DNA of 64,000 bases from the NCBI GenBank assembly GCA_963714255.1, contig CAVQNU010000024.1, positions 62,001 through 126,000 of the forward strand, given 5' to 3'. The position numbers and the translations under genes are program-made. This document shows, piece after piece, positions 15,211-24,751 of the stretch. The stretch's first letter is position 1. Every line of letters begins with the position of its first letter. The notes beneath the pieces were generated by a model. The model worked only from the letters and a program-made list of their open reading frames with translations. It was not told the DNA's origin and did no database searches. The stretch comes from Rhodovastum sp963714255 (GTDB taxonomy: Bacteria; Pseudomonadota; Alphaproteobacteria; Acetobacterales; Acetobacteraceae).

Positions 15211-16106
15211 GCGGCGGTCGAGCGCCGCGTTTCGGCCCGGAACGTATCGATGATGTGGGTTTCCAGCACGTCGGTGACGGGCTGGTGCGCCTCCCGCCCC
15301 TTCAGCAGCAGGATGGCGGTATCGGGCAGTTCGGGCAGGCGTTCGCCGCTGGGCAAAGCGCGCAGCCCGTCCGGCACCCAGTCCACGGCCAACACGGTCA
15401 CCGCGAGGCCGGCCAGCACCGGCGCCTGCGTGCCCGCCATGGTCGCCGAGGTGTAGGCGACACGGTGGCGGATGCCGGCCTTCTCCAGGGTTGTCAGCGC
15501 GGCGTTGCGCCAGCTGCACATCCGCTGCGCCAGCGCGAGCGGCAGCGGGTCCAGCCGGTGCGGCGCATGGCGGGTCGCGGTGACCCAGCGCAGCTTGCCC
15601 CGCCACAGCTCGGCCGACGGCCAGCCCTTCGGCTCGTTGCCTTCAGTGCACAGCGTCAGGTCCAGCTCGCCCGCCCGCAAATGTTCGGCCAGATCCTCCG
15701 ACGGCGCGCACAGCACCTCCACCTCCACCGAGGGATGGCTGTCGGCGAAGCGTTTCAGCACCTGCGGCAAATAGCGCAGCGCATAGTCGTCCGGCGTGCC
15801 GAGGCGCACCGTGCCCTGCACCTGGGGGGCGCGGAAGGCGGCCCAGATCTGGTCGTTCACCGCCAGCATTTCGCGGGCGCGTTCGAGCAAGTACTGGCCA
15901 TGCGAGGTCAGCGATACTGCCCCGCCTTTGCCGCGCAGCAGGACGCGCTGGCCGAGCAACGCTTCCAGGCGCTGCACCTGCATGGACACGGCGGATTGCG
16001 TCCGCCCGACGCGTTCGGCGGCGCGGGTGAAGCTGCCTTCCTCCGCGATGAAGGCGAAGGCGCGCAGCAGATCGGGGTCGAGACCCTGGGGGAGCGACAT
16101 GGGCAT
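15207..16106 (-). CDS. LysR family transcriptional regulator
   Basis: 299 residues. The N-terminal winged helix (about 8-66: LLRAFAFIAEEGSFTRAAE, GRTQSAVSMQVQRLE) is followed by a full substrate-binding domain of about 200 residues. An in-frame ATG two codons downstream is an alternative start. It is divergent from the small DUF1127 gene at 16210, the usual layout for a LysR protein and its target, with about 100 bases between them. Its own downstream partner is the UDG gene, whose start overlaps its stop. The effector is unknown. Confidence 0.93.
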   Translation of the reverse strand: MPMSLPQGLDPDLLRAFAFIAEEGSFTRAAERVGRTQSAVSMQVQRLEALLGQRVLLRGKGGAVSLTSHGQYLLERAREMLAVNDQIWAAFRAPQVQGTVRLGTPDDYALRYLPQVLKRFADSHPSVEVEVLCAPSEDLAEHLRAGELDLTLCTEGNEPKGWPSAELWRGKLRWVTATRHAPHRLDPLPLALAQRMCSWRNAALTTLEKAGIRHRVAYTSATMAGTQAPVLAGLAVTVLAVDWVPDGLRALPSGERLPELPDTAILLLKGREAHQPVTDVLETHIIDTFRAETRRSTAA

Positions 16107-16209
16107 CAGCTTATCTGATGACTCCTATCTCGACAATTCATTTCCGTTATCCCGCCTGTTTCGGCATGTTCCGCTCATCGCTTTCACCCGAACACAGGAG
16201 AATGCAGCG

Positions 16210-16422
16210 ATGACGACGATCTCCCTGACCGGGTCCCGGACCATGCCGCGCCAGAACGATGCGCCGGAGTTCGGGGCCGTACTGCGCACGCGCCTGACGC
16301 AGGCCTGGCGCAACTTCACCACCCGCCAGCAACTTGCCGAGCTGGACGACCGCATGCTGAAGGACCTCGGCATCTCCCGCGCCCAGGCCCAGTTCGAAGC
16401 CAACCAGCCGATCTGGCGGTAA
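16210..16422 (+). CDS. DUF1127 small protein
   Basis: 70 residues from the ATG at 16210 with an AGGAG site upstream. The C-terminal half is the DUF1127 (YjiS-like) motif: AWRNFTTRQQLAELDDRMLKD followed by LGISRAQAQFEA. Small Arg-rich proteins of this family in alphaproteobacteria affect RNA turnover and phosphate or carbon responses; which applies here is unknown. Divergent from, and probably controlled by, the LysR gene. Confidence 0.88.
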   Translation: MTTISLTGSRTMPRQNDAPEFGAVLRTRLTQAWRNFTTRQQLAELDDRMLKDLGISRAQAQFEANQPIWR

Positions 16423-16472
16423 CGCCAACCCACCCCCTTGCCCGCGTGGCAGGGGGGACGGGTTCGCACCGC

Positions 16473-17199
16473 CTACCCGAGTTCGGCCAGCAGGCCAGCG
16501 ACATACGCCGGCACCACACGCGTCGCCGGCCCGTGGAGCGTTTCGTCGAACAGCGCCGCGCCGGCGGACGGCTCCAGGTTCAGCTCCACCGTGCGGGCCC
16601 GGCCCTGCACCGCGGCGATGAACCCCGCCGCCGGATACACGCTCCCCGACGTGCCGATCGAGAGGAACAGGCCGCAGCCGTCCAGGGCTGCGCCGATTTC
16701 CGCCATGTGCATCGGCACTTCGCCGAACCAGAACAATGTCCGGCCGCACCGCGCCCACGGTCCGGCAGCTTGGGCAGGCGCTGTGCACGCCCATGTCGCC
16801 CTCCCACGGCGCGCTGGTGCCGCAGCCCTCGCAGCGCGCCCGCCGCAGCGCGCCGTGCATGTGCAGCAGCCGCTCGCTGCCGGCGCGGGCGTGCAAATCG
16901 TCCACGTTCTGCGTAACCAGCAGAAACGCGCCGCCGCGGGCAACCCAGGCCCGTTCCAGCGCGGCGAGCGCCAGATGCGCGGCATTCGGCGCCACGGCGC
17001 CGAGTTGCGCCCGCCGCGCATTATAAAACGCGTGCACCCGCGCCGGATTGCGCCGGAACGCATGCGGCGTGGCCACGTCCTCGATGCGCTCGCTGTGCCA
17101 CAGCCCGTCGCTGTCGCGGAATGTCGCCAGACCGGATTCCCGGCTGACCCCCGCCCCGGTCAGAACCACCAGCGCCGGCAAGCGATCAGAGCAGCGCAT
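16473..17199 (-). pseudogene. cobB: NAD-dependent protein deacylase (sirtuin, CobB), frameshifted
   Basis: Starts at the ATG at 17199, 14 bases inside the end of thpR. All sirtuin elements are present: TGAGVSRESGLATFRDSDG, VTQNVDDLHARAGS, the catalytic His in LLHMHGALRRA, and four zinc cysteines in CEGCG and CPSC. After GAVRPDIV the frame changes; the rest (WFGEVPMHMAEI, SIGTSGSVYPAAGF, ELNLEPSAGAALF) is one frame over. One extra base near 16732 explains this, and the length is 3n+1. As given, the enzyme loses the C-terminal half of the Rossmann fold. Either a sequencing error or real inactivation. Confidence 0.85.
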
Positions 17200-17719
17200 A
17201 TTCCACCTCCGCGCGATAGACTGACCCTTCTTTACCCAGCAGCGAACTGAACAGCACAAAATGCTGCACCGGCATCGGCCCGGCGCGGAACAAATTGTGG
17301 CTCTGGACGAAAGCGGCGAGCTTGCCTTCCGCCGCGTCGCGCAGCCGCGCCAATGAGACGTGCGGGGTGAAACGCCGCCGCTCCGGCTCGCAGCCCACCC
17401 GTTGCAACGCCGTCTCGACCTTGCTGTGCAGCGCTTCCAGCGAGGGGTTCTTTTCCACCCCCACCCACAGCGCATTCTCCTGCCGGCCCTTGGCGAAGGT
17501 GCCCACGCCGGCCAGCACCAGCGGGAAAGCCCGGCCGCGCAGGGCCGCCAGGGCGTGATCGATCTCCTCCGCGCGGTGCGCCGGCACCTCGCCGATGAAC
17601 CGCAGCGTCAGATGGTAGTTCTCCGGCGGCACCCAGCGCGCGCCGGGAATGCCGCCCGCCAGCGCGGCGAGTTGCTGCTTGGTCTCCCAAGCGAAGTCCA
17701 GACCGACGAACAGCCTCAT
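17186..17719 (-). CDS. thpR: RNA 2',3'-cyclic phosphodiesterase (2H family)
   Basis: 177 residues with the two HxTx-type catalytic motifs of the 2H phosphoesterases: YHLTLRFIGE (His36) and FTPHVSLARL in the second half. Formerly called 2'-5' RNA ligase; in bacteria it opens 2',3'-cyclic phosphates on RNA ends. The length is standard. It overlaps the sirtuin start by 14 bases, so the two are translationally coupled. Confidence 0.92.
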   Translation of the reverse strand: MRLFVGLDFAWETKQQLAALAGGIPGARWVPPENYHLTLRFIGEVPAHRAEEIDHALAALRGRAFPLVLAGVGTFAKGRQENALWVGVEKNPSLEALHSKVETALQRVGCEPERRRFTPHVSLARLRDAAEGKLAAFVQSHNLFRAGPMPVQHFVLFSSLLGKEGSVYRAEVEYALL

Positions 17720-17746
17720 CGCCGCAGCCCACTCCCAAAAACCCGC

Positions 17747-18401
17747 TCAGGACGCGCGCACCCCGGCCAGCAGAATTTCCACCAGGGGAAGCAGGCGGGC
17801 CACGATCCGCCGCACGCCTTCGGGATTGGGATGGATGCCGTCCGGCTGGTTCAGCGCCGGGTCGCGCGCCACGCCTGCCAGAAAGAACGGATCGTAGATC
17901 ACCCCCGCCCGCGCCCCCAGCCGGTCGAACACCGCCTGGAACTCCCGCCCATAGTCCGGCCCCAGATTGGGCGGCGCGCGCATGCCGGACAACAGCACCG
18001 GAATCCGCCGCGCCGCCAGCGCATCCAGGATTGCCCTCAGGTTCGCCTCGGTGGAAGCCGGATCGAGGCCGCGCAGCCCGTCATTGCCGCCGAGTTCCAC
18101 GATCGCCGCATCCGCCCCATCCGCCAGCACCCAGTCCAGCCGCGCCCGGCCGCCCGCGGTGGTGTCGCCCGAAACCGCGCCGTCAATGATCGCCACGTCA
18201 TGCCCGCGCGCCCGCAGCGCCTCGGCCAGACGGGTCTGGAATGCGTCCTGCCGGGCCAGCCCAAAGCCGGCTGCCAGCGAATCACCCAGCACCAGCAGCC
18301 GCACCGGCGCCGCCCGCGCCACCCCGGTCCGCATCAGCGCGGCGAAAACCAGAGCCGCCGCCGCTTCCAGGAACCGCCGGCGAGGGCCATATCGTGCCAC
18401 C

Positions 18402-18403
<2 letters not shown>
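17747..18403 (-). CDS. tesA: Arylesterase / acyl-CoA thioesterase I, GDSL family (TesA-like)
   Basis: About 218 residues. The SGNH hydrolase blocks are visible: VLGDSLAAGFGLARQDAF (block I, nucleophilic Ser), the Gly in VSGDTTAGG (block II), ELGGNDGLRG (block III) and PDGIHPNPEG (block V, Asp-His). An N-terminal hydrophobic segment (about LEAAAALVFAALM) indicates export. Start choice: the ATG at 18403 overlaps the ATG of divergent ybbA base for base, while an ATG at 18412 has GGAGG closer; both are possible. tesA next to divergent ybbA-ybbP is the same arrangement as in E. coli. Confidence 0.9.
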
Positions 18404-19114
<711 letters not shown>

Positions 19115-19115
<1 letters not shown>

Positions 19116-19347
19116 TGGGCGGGAAGGCAAGCAAGGCCAGGGCTCTGCCCTGGACCCGCCAGGGGGCAGTGGCCCCCTGGACCCCGCTACTTAAGACAGT
19201 TGTTAAACGAGGGGGGTGAGGCGGTGAACCGGTTCACCGCCTCACCCCCCTCGTTTAACAACTGTCTAAAAGTAATGGGTTCCAAGGGGCCACTGCCCCT
19301 TGGCGGGTCCAGGGCAGAGCCCTGGCCTTGCTTGCCTTCCCGCCCAT
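19115..19347. repeat. Composite palindromic repeat, full copy 2 (B half left), inside the ybbA-ybbP operon
   Basis: A 233-base inverted repeat in the opposite orientation to copy 1. The central hairpin at 19194-19267 is a perfect 74-base palindrome centred on CCGG. The arms match out to ATGGGCGGGAAGGCAAG and its inverse, bases not seen in other copies; the right arm includes the first two bases of the ybbP start codon. No Shine-Dalgarno sequence is visible between the repeat and ybbP. Confidence 0.92.
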
Positions 19348-21844
19348 GACCCTCGTCCTGCGGCTGGCACGACGCGAACTGCGGGGCGGCGTGCGGGGCC
19401 TGGGCATTGTGTTGGCCTGTCTGGCCCTGGGGGTCGCGGCGATTGCCGCCGTCGGCACTTTGCGCGAGGGCATCGAGCGCGGGCTGGCGCGCGACGGCGC
19501 CCGCATCCTCGGCGGCGACCTGTCCGTGCAGGGCGGGGCGCAGCCCTTGCCCGATGCGCTGCGGGTGTGGCTGCGCGGGCGCGGGGCGCGGGTGTCGGAC
19601 GCGGTCACCATGCGCTCGATGCTGGTCGCCCAATCCGGCGAGCGCCTGCTGGTCGAGTTGAAGGCGGTGGACAACGCCTGGCCGTTGCTGGGCACGGCGG
19701 TGCTCGACCCGCCCGGCCCGGTGCAGGCGGCGCTGGCCGATGGGCTGGTGGCGGAGGCGCTGGTGCTGGACCGCCTGGGCGTCAGGCCGGGCGAGACGGT
19801 GCGGCTGGGGGTCGGCTCGTTCGTGGTGCGGGCGGTGCTGGACAACGAGCCCGACCGTGTGTCCAGCCCGTCGATTTTCGGGCCGCGGGTGGTGATCGGG
19901 CTGGAGTCATTGCCGCGCACCGGGCTGCTGGCGCCGGGGGCGATCGCCGAGCATGCGCTGCGGGCGGTGCTGCCGCCGGGCGCGGACGTGCCGGCGACGA
20001 TTGCCGCGCTGCGGGCGGCGTTTCCCGGCACCGGCTGGCGCATCCGCGATGCGCGCGACGCGGCGCCGGGGGTAAACCAGTTCATCGACCGGACCAGCCT
20101 GTTCATGACCCTGGTCGGCCTGACCAGCCTGCTGGTGGGCGGCATCGGCGTGGCCAACGGGGTGCATGCCTGGGTGCTGGCGCGGGCGCGCACCATCGCC
20201 ACGTTGCGCTGCCTGGGTGCGGCTCCGCTGCTGGTGTTCGCAGTGTGCCTGGTGCAGGTGATGGCGCTGGCCTCGTTGGGGGTGCTGGCCGGGTTGGTTG
20301 TGGGGGCGGCGCTGCCGGCGCTGGCCGCGGCGGCGCTCGCCGGCGTGCTGCCCGTGGTGCCGCAGACGGGGCCGTTCCTGCGGCCGCTGCTGCTGGCCGC
20401 CGCGTATGGGCTGCTCACCGCGGCGGCTTTCGCCCTGTGGCCGCTGGCGCGCGCCATGCGCATCCCGGGGGCCGCGCTGTTCCGCGACGCGCTGCTGCCG
20501 GACGCGACGCGCGCGCCGCGCTGGCTGGTGGCCACCAATGCGGCGGTGGTGCTGGCCCTGGTGGCGCTGACCGTGGCGAGCGCCGATGAGCGGCGATTCG
20601 CGCTGTATTTCTGTGCCGGCGCGGCGGCGACGCTGTTGCTGTTCCGCTGGGGTGGCGCCGCGCTGATGTGGCTGGCGGCCTGGATGCCCCCGCCGCCCTA
20701 CCCCTGGGCACGGCTTGGCCTGGCCAATCTGTACCGTCCAGGCGCGCCGACGCCGCTGATGCTGGTGTCGGTCGGGCTCGGCCTGTCCACCCTGGCCTCG
20801 GTCGCTTTGATCGAGGGCAATATAAGCCGCCAGATCCTCGACCAGTTGCCGCAGGACGCGCCGAGCTTCTTCTTCATCGACATCCAGAACGACCAGATGG
20901 CCGAATTCCGCCGCATCGTGGGCGCCATGCCAGGGGTGCACGACCTGCGCGAAGTGCCCAGCCTGCGGGCGCGGGTGGTGGCGGTGAACGGGGTGCCGGC
21001 CGAGCAGGTGGCGGCGACGCCCGACACCGCCTGGGCGCTGCGCGGCGACCGCGGCCTGACCTATGCGCACGCCATGCCCGCGGGCACGCGGCTGGTGGCC
21101 GGAACCTGGTGGCCGGCGGATTATGACGGCCCGCCGCTGGTGTCGTTCGATGCCGGGCTGGCGCGCGGCTGGGGCGTGCACGTGGGCGACACCATCCGGG
21201 CGAACGTGCTCGGCCGCGACATCGATTTCCGGGTCGCCAGCCTGCGCGACGTGGCCTGGGGCTCGCTCGGCATCAATTTCACCCTGCTGGCCAGCCCCGG
21301 CCTGCTGGAGCGGGCGCCGCACACGCATATCGCCACCCTGCGGGCCGACCCGGCCGAACACGCAGCGCTGCTGCGGGCGGTGACGGATGCCTTGCCGAAC
21401 GTGTCCGGCATCCGGGTGGCCGACGTGCTGGCAACCGTGGGCGCGCTGCTCGGCCAGATCGGCGCCGCGCTGGGTGCCACTGCGTCGGTGACGCTCGCCG
21501 CCGGCGCGCTGGTGCTGGCGGGCGCGGTGGCGGCCGGGCAGCGCCGGCGCATCCAGGAGGCGGTGATCCTGAAAAGCCTGGGCGCCACGCGCGGGCAGAT
21601 CCGCGCCGCCTGGCTGGTCGAGTTCGGCGTGCTGGGCATCGCCGCGGGGCTGCTGGCCGCCGCGGTGGGCACGGCCGCGTCCTGGGCCGTGGTGCATAAA
21701 GTGATGGGGGCCGACTGGTCGTTCCTGCCGGGGCGTCTGGCGCTGACGGTCGCCGGATGCGTGGCGCTGATGCTGGCTTTCGGCTATGCTGGGACGGCGG
21801 CGGCGTTGCGCGCCCGCGCGGCTCCGTTGCTGCGGAATGAGTAG
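19346..21844 (+). CDS. ybbP: FtsX-like ABC permease (YbbP)
   Basis: 832 residues. One N-terminal membrane helix (LGIVLACLALGVAAIAAVG), a large extracytoplasmic domain, a bundle of helices with the FtsX signature around residues 245-400 (TSLLVGGIGVANGV, ARARTIATLRCLGAAPLL), a second extracytoplasmic domain, and a C-terminal FtsX block (RRRIQEAVILKSLGATRGQI). The duplicated layout is typical of YbbP/lipoprotein-exporter-type permeases. It works with YbbA; the substrate is unknown. The ATG at 19346 is at the rim of the palindrome, so translation initiation here is unusual: no ribosome binding site is evident and coupling to ybbA is broken by the insert. Confidence 0.9.
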   Translation: MTLVLRLARRELRGGVRGLGIVLACLALGVAAIAAVGTLREGIERGLARDGARILGGDLSVQGGAQPLPDALRVWLRGRGARVSDAVTMRSMLVAQSGERLLVELKAVDNAWPLLGTAVLDPPGPVQAALADGLVAEALVLDRLGVRPGETVRLGVGSFVVRAVLDNEPDRVSSPSIFGPRVVIGLESLPRTGLLAPGAIAEHALRAVLPPGADVPATIAALRAAFPGTGWRIRDARDAAPGVNQFIDRTSLFMTLVGLTSLLVGGIGVANGVHAWVLARARTIATLRCLGAAPLLVFAVCLVQVMALASLGVLAGLVVGAALPALAAAALAGVLPVVPQTGPFLRPLLLAAAYGLLTAAAFALWPLARAMRIPGAALFRDALLPDATRAPRWLVATNAAVVLALVALTVASADERRFALYFCAGAAATLLLFRWGGAALMWLAAWMPPPPYPWARLGLANLYRPGAPTPLMLVSVGLGLSTLASVALIEGNISRQILDQLPQDAPSFFFIDIQNDQMAEFRRIVGAMPGVHDLREVPSLRARVVAVNGVPAEQVAATPDTAWALRGDRGLTYAHAMPAGTRLVAGTWWPADYDGPPLVSFDAGLARGWGVHVGDTIRANVLGRDIDFRVASLRDVAWGSLGINFTLLASPGLLERAPHTHIATLRADPAEHAALLRAVTDALPNVSGIRVADVLATVGALLGQIGAALGATASVTLAAGALVLAGAVAAGQRRRIQEAVILKSLGATRGQIRAAWLVEFGVLGIAAGLLAAAVGTAASWAVVHKVMGADWSFLPGRLALTVAGCVALMLAFGYAGTAAALRARAAPLLRNE

Positions 21845-21939
21845 CGCATAGATTACGGCGAATTCGCTTGATCGGCAGCCGGTCTATGCCGAAATGTAAC
21901 GCCGAGAGGCATCCCCCCTTAACGAGGAAAACACAGACC

Positions 21940-22713
21940 ATGGCTTTCAGTCCCGACTATCGGACCTACACGGGCGCGACCCGCGCAGCCGAGACGGCAG
22001 CGGTACTGGACGCGGGCCTGCGCGCCTACATGCTGCGCGTCTATAACTGGATGGCGTCCGGCCTGATGCTCACCGGCATCGTGGCGCTGGGCATCTCCAG
22101 CACCAGCCTGCTCGACCTGTTCTACCCGCTGGTGATGACGCCGAGCGGGCGGATGGTGCATTCGCCGAGCATCCTGGCCTGGATCAGCATCTTCGCGCCG
22201 CTGGCCTTCGTCCTGGTGCTGAACTTCGGCGTCAACCGGCTGTCCACCACCGCTGTGCAGGCGTTGTACTGGGCGTTCTGCCTGGCAATGGGCGCCAGCA
22301 TGACGAATCTCTTCGTCATCTACACCGGTGAAAGCGTCGCCCGGGTGTTCTTCATCACCGCCGGCACGTTTGCGGCGATGAGCCTGTGGGGCTACGTCAC
22401 CCGCACCGACCTGACCAAGATGGGCAGCTTCCTGATCATGGGGCTGTTCGGCATCATCCTGGCCAGCCTGGTGAACATGTTCCTGGGCAGCTCCGGCCTG
22501 CAGTTCGCGATCTGCGTCATCGGCGTGCTGGTGTTCACCGGCCTGATTGCCTACGACACCCAGCGCATCAAGGCCGATTTCGTCCAGTTCGCCTATTCCT
22601 ACGGGCCGGGCGAAGCCGCCAAGCGCAGCGTGTATGACGCGCTTGGGCTTTACCTGAACTTCGTGAACCTGTTCCAGATGCTGCTTTCGCTCCTCGGCAA
22701 CCGCAACGAGTAG
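21940..22713 (+). CDS. Bax inhibitor-1/YccA family membrane protein
   Basis: 257 residues with seven hydrophobic segments between about residue 35 and the end, the arrangement of the BI-1/TMBIM family. Conserved regions: YMLRVYNWMASGLMLTGIV at the first helix, ITAGTFAAMSLWGYVTRTDL in the middle, and the pH-sensing region AYDTQRIK with DALGLYLNFVNLF at the C-terminus. An inner-membrane calcium-leak or stress-related channel by family knowledge. The ATG at 21940 is preceded by GAGGA. A terminator follows at once. Confidence 0.93.
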   Translation: MAFSPDYRTYTGATRAAETAAVLDAGLRAYMLRVYNWMASGLMLTGIVALGISSTSLLDLFYPLVMTPSGRMVHSPSILAWISIFAPLAFVLVLNFGVNRLSTTAVQALYWAFCLAMGASMTNLFVIYTGESVARVFFITAGTFAAMSLWGYVTRTDLTKMGSFLIMGLFGIILASLVNMFLGSSGLQFAICVIGVLVFTGLIAYDTQRIKADFVQFAYSYGPGEAAKRSVYDALGLYLNFVNLFQMLLSLLGNRNE

Positions 22714-22741
22714 CCCGCGCGCAATCTGGCCACACGAAAAA

Positions 22742-22776
22742 GGGCTCCAGCCTGTGAAGGCTGGAGCCCTTTCCTT
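22742..22776. terminator. Bidirectional intrinsic terminator
   Basis: An 11-base-pair GC-rich stem (GGGCTCCAGCC / GGCTGGAGCCC) with a six-base loop at 22742-22769. A T-rich run follows on the plus strand (TTTCCTT) and a run of A precedes it, which is a T-run on the minus strand. It separates the convergent Bax-inhibitor-like and carD genes and should end both transcripts. Confidence 0.9.
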
Positions 22777-22811
22777 GTGCGAAGCGTGTTGCCGGAGGCA
22801 AAACCCGGGCG

Positions 22812-24056
22812 TCAGGCGGCTTTCAGGTAATTCACCAGTTTGGCGGCCGCGGTCAGCTTATCGGTGGCATCGAGGGCCGCGAGTTCGGCCGCCAGACGGT
22901 CCATGGCGGATTCGTAGATCTGGCGCTCGGAAAAGCTCTGGTCGGGCTGGCCGGCGTTGCGGTGCAGGTCGCGCACCACCTCGGCGATGGCGATCGGGTC
23001 GCCCGAATTGATCTTCGCCTCGTATTCCTGCGCCCGGCGCGACCACATGGTGCGCTTGATGCGGGCACGCCCGCGCAGCACGGCCAGGGCCTCATCGAAC
23101 TTCGCCTGGGTGGCCAGCTTGCGCAGCCCGGCGGTGCGGGCCTTGGCGACCGGCACCCGCAAGGTCATGCGGTTTTCCTCGAACGTGATGTGGATGAGTT
23201 CGAGGTGATGGCCGGCAATGTCCTCGATGGCGATTTTCTCCACCTTGCCCACCCCGTGCGTCGGATAGACGACGTAGTCGCCCTCGACAAAGTTCTCTTC
23301 CTTGGCGGAGACGCGGACAGGCATGAGCGGACGCGACCCCTGGGCCCCGTTCATTGGCCTCGGATCGCCGGTTCTCACGTCGCCGGTCCTCACGTCGCCA
23401 CTCCTGGGTTCGGCAATTTTCACGTCAGCAGGCTTGACGTCGTCGGTCTTTGCTTCGGCAGTCTTCACGTCCTGTGTCTTCGCATCCTGGGGTTTGGCCT
23501 GGGCCGGTCCGGCCGGGGGCATGGCGTTGTCTTGGACCGTGCGCGCTTCCTCCAGCTTAATCGCTGGCGCTTTCGCATCCGGCGGCTTTGCCGCAGGTTC
23601 GGGATTTTTTTCCGCCGCCAAAATAGCGTTCGCCATCAGGGCGGCCCCGTTTGAGTCGGTTGCTGCCGCTGGCAGGACCGCCACCCGGGACTCCGGCGCA
23701 GCGGTCTCTGCACACGATTCCGCTGCCGCCGCGGCGGTCTGCGCCGGCGGGTCCTGCGGCTGCGGCGCCGGATCGGTCGTCACCGGCTTCGTCTTGCCGG
23801 CCGGCGATTGCGCCGGCGCGGCCTTTTTTATGGCGGCGCCGGGTGCTGCCGGTTTTGGCGCGGCCGGCTTGGGAAGACCGGCCGGGTTGGCCGTCGCGCC
23901 CTCCGGCACGGAAGGAACGTTCTTGCCGGTATCGCTTGCGCGGGTATCGCTCATGCCCGCCCCGGCCGATTGGCTGCAGGTTTGTGCCGCCGCTGGACGT
24001 TGTGCTGCGGAGAGCAGGGTTTCTGCGTTGCGCTCGCTGGTTGCGGACGCTTTCAT
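22812..24056 (-). CDS. carD: CarD family transcriptional regulator with a long disordered N-terminal extension
   Basis: 414 residues from the ATG at 24056 (GAGG six bases upstream). The C-terminal 160 or so residues are a normal CarD protein: the RNA-polymerase-interacting Tudor-like domain (NFVEGDYVVYPTHGVGKVEK, RMTLRVPVAKA) and the helical DNA-binding domain (RARIKRTMWSRRAQEYEAKI, VVRDLHRN). Family members in alphaproteobacteria are usually only that long. Here about 250 residues precede it, rich in Ala, Pro, Lys and Asp, with short repeats of the type DVKT/DAKT/GDVRTGD. The extension looks disordered and could bind other partners. CarD stabilises open promoter complexes at rRNA and stress genes. 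The start could also be an internal Met nearer the domain. Confidence 0.9.
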   Translation of the reverse strand: MKASATSERNAETLLSAAQRPAAAQTCSQSAGAGMSDTRASDTGKNVPSVPEGATANPAGLPKPAAPKPAAPGAAIKKAAPAQSPAGKTKPVTTDPAPQPQDPPAQTAAAAAESCAETAAPESRVAVLPAAATDSNGAALMANAILAAEKNPEPAAKPPDAKAPAIKLEEARTVQDNAMPPAGPAQAKPQDAKTQDVKTAEAKTDDVKPADVKIAEPRSGDVRTGDVRTGDPRPMNGAQGSRPLMPVRVSAKEENFVEGDYVVYPTHGVGKVEKIAIEDIAGHHLELIHITFEENRMTLRVPVAKARTAGLRKLATQAKFDEALAVLRGRARIKRTMWSRRAQEYEAKINSGDPIAIAEVVRDLHRNAGQPDQSFSERQIYESAMDRLAAELAALDATDKLTAAAKLVNYLKAA

Positions 24057-24418
24057 TCCGAACCTCGTGGCTCCAGATACGTCAAAATTGCCTGTTGCAT
24101 CTACAACAGGACAAGAATCAGCTATCGGCCCAACAATCATGGCCGCCGCCCTGATGATGCGGAGTTGCCGTATGGTACAGGCGGAGACGGCATCCAGGTC
24201 CTTGCACAGGCGAAGAACCTCAGGCGCAGCCCTTCATGCCGACCAAGGCATTATATCTGATTTGGGGACGCGATCATAGAGCCACAAGGCGGCGCAGCCA
24301 TTCGCCCGTCACATTTTGCGCATATCAGAGTCGCATCGCAACTCCAACCGCGCGGCGCTCCAGCCGCCGCCCCGACCAGGCGGGCCTGGCTTCGCCTCAG
24401 GATCGATACCCGGCCGCC
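24057..24418. other. Intergenic region upstream of carD and downstream of fdxA
   Basis: About 360 bases, lower in GC near 24100-24260, containing the carD promoter. One clear element is the inverted repeat at 24091-24110. No gene or obvious terminator for fdxA was seen. Confidence 0.5.
24091..24110. promoter_or_regulatory. Inverted repeat in the carD upstream region
   Basis: CCTGTTG at 24091-24097 and CAACAGG at 24104-24110, a perfect seven-base dyad with a six-base spacer, 35-54 bases ahead of the carD start codon. It may be an operator or a 5'-UTR hairpin. The function is inference from position only. Confidence 0.35.
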
Positions 24419-24751
24419 TCAGGGCGCGCCAGGCTCCGGCGAGAACAGCGAGGCCTTGTCCGGCTTGCCCTTCCACTCGTCGGCGTCCGCCGGCGGCTCG
24501 CCCTTGCGGGTGATGTTCGGCCACAGCGCCGCGTAGGTGCGGTTGGTTTCCGCCCAGGCGGCGGCCCGGTCGTCACTGTCCGGAACGATCGCCTCGGCCG
24601 GGCATTCCGGTTCGCACACGCCGCAGTCGATGCATTCGTCCGGGTTGATCGCCAGCATGTTCTCGCCGACGTAGAAGCAATCCACCGGACAAACTTCCAC
24701 GCAGTCCATATATTTGCAGCGGATGCAGTTTTCGGTGACCACGTAGGTCAT
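24419..24751 (-). CDS. fdxA: Ferredoxin FdxA, 7Fe type
   Basis: 110 residues. The N-terminal cluster motif CIRCKYMDCVEVCPVDCF and the second motif CIDCGVCEPECPAEAI give the [3Fe-4S]/[4Fe-4S] pattern of FdxA. The C-terminal 50 residues (AETNRTYAALWPNIT, EWKGKPDKASL) are the conserved tail of alphaproteobacterial FdxA. A soluble electron carrier. AGGAG lies seven bases before the start, and the start overlaps the stop of the S4 gene (ATGA). fdxA next to S4 and CarD genes is a common alphaproteobacterial order. Confidence 0.95.
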   Translation of the reverse strand: MTYVVTENCIRCKYMDCVEVCPVDCFYVGENMLAINPDECIDCGVCEPECPAEAIVPDSDDRAAAWAETNRTYAALWPNITRKGEPPADADEWKGKPDKASLFSPEPGAP

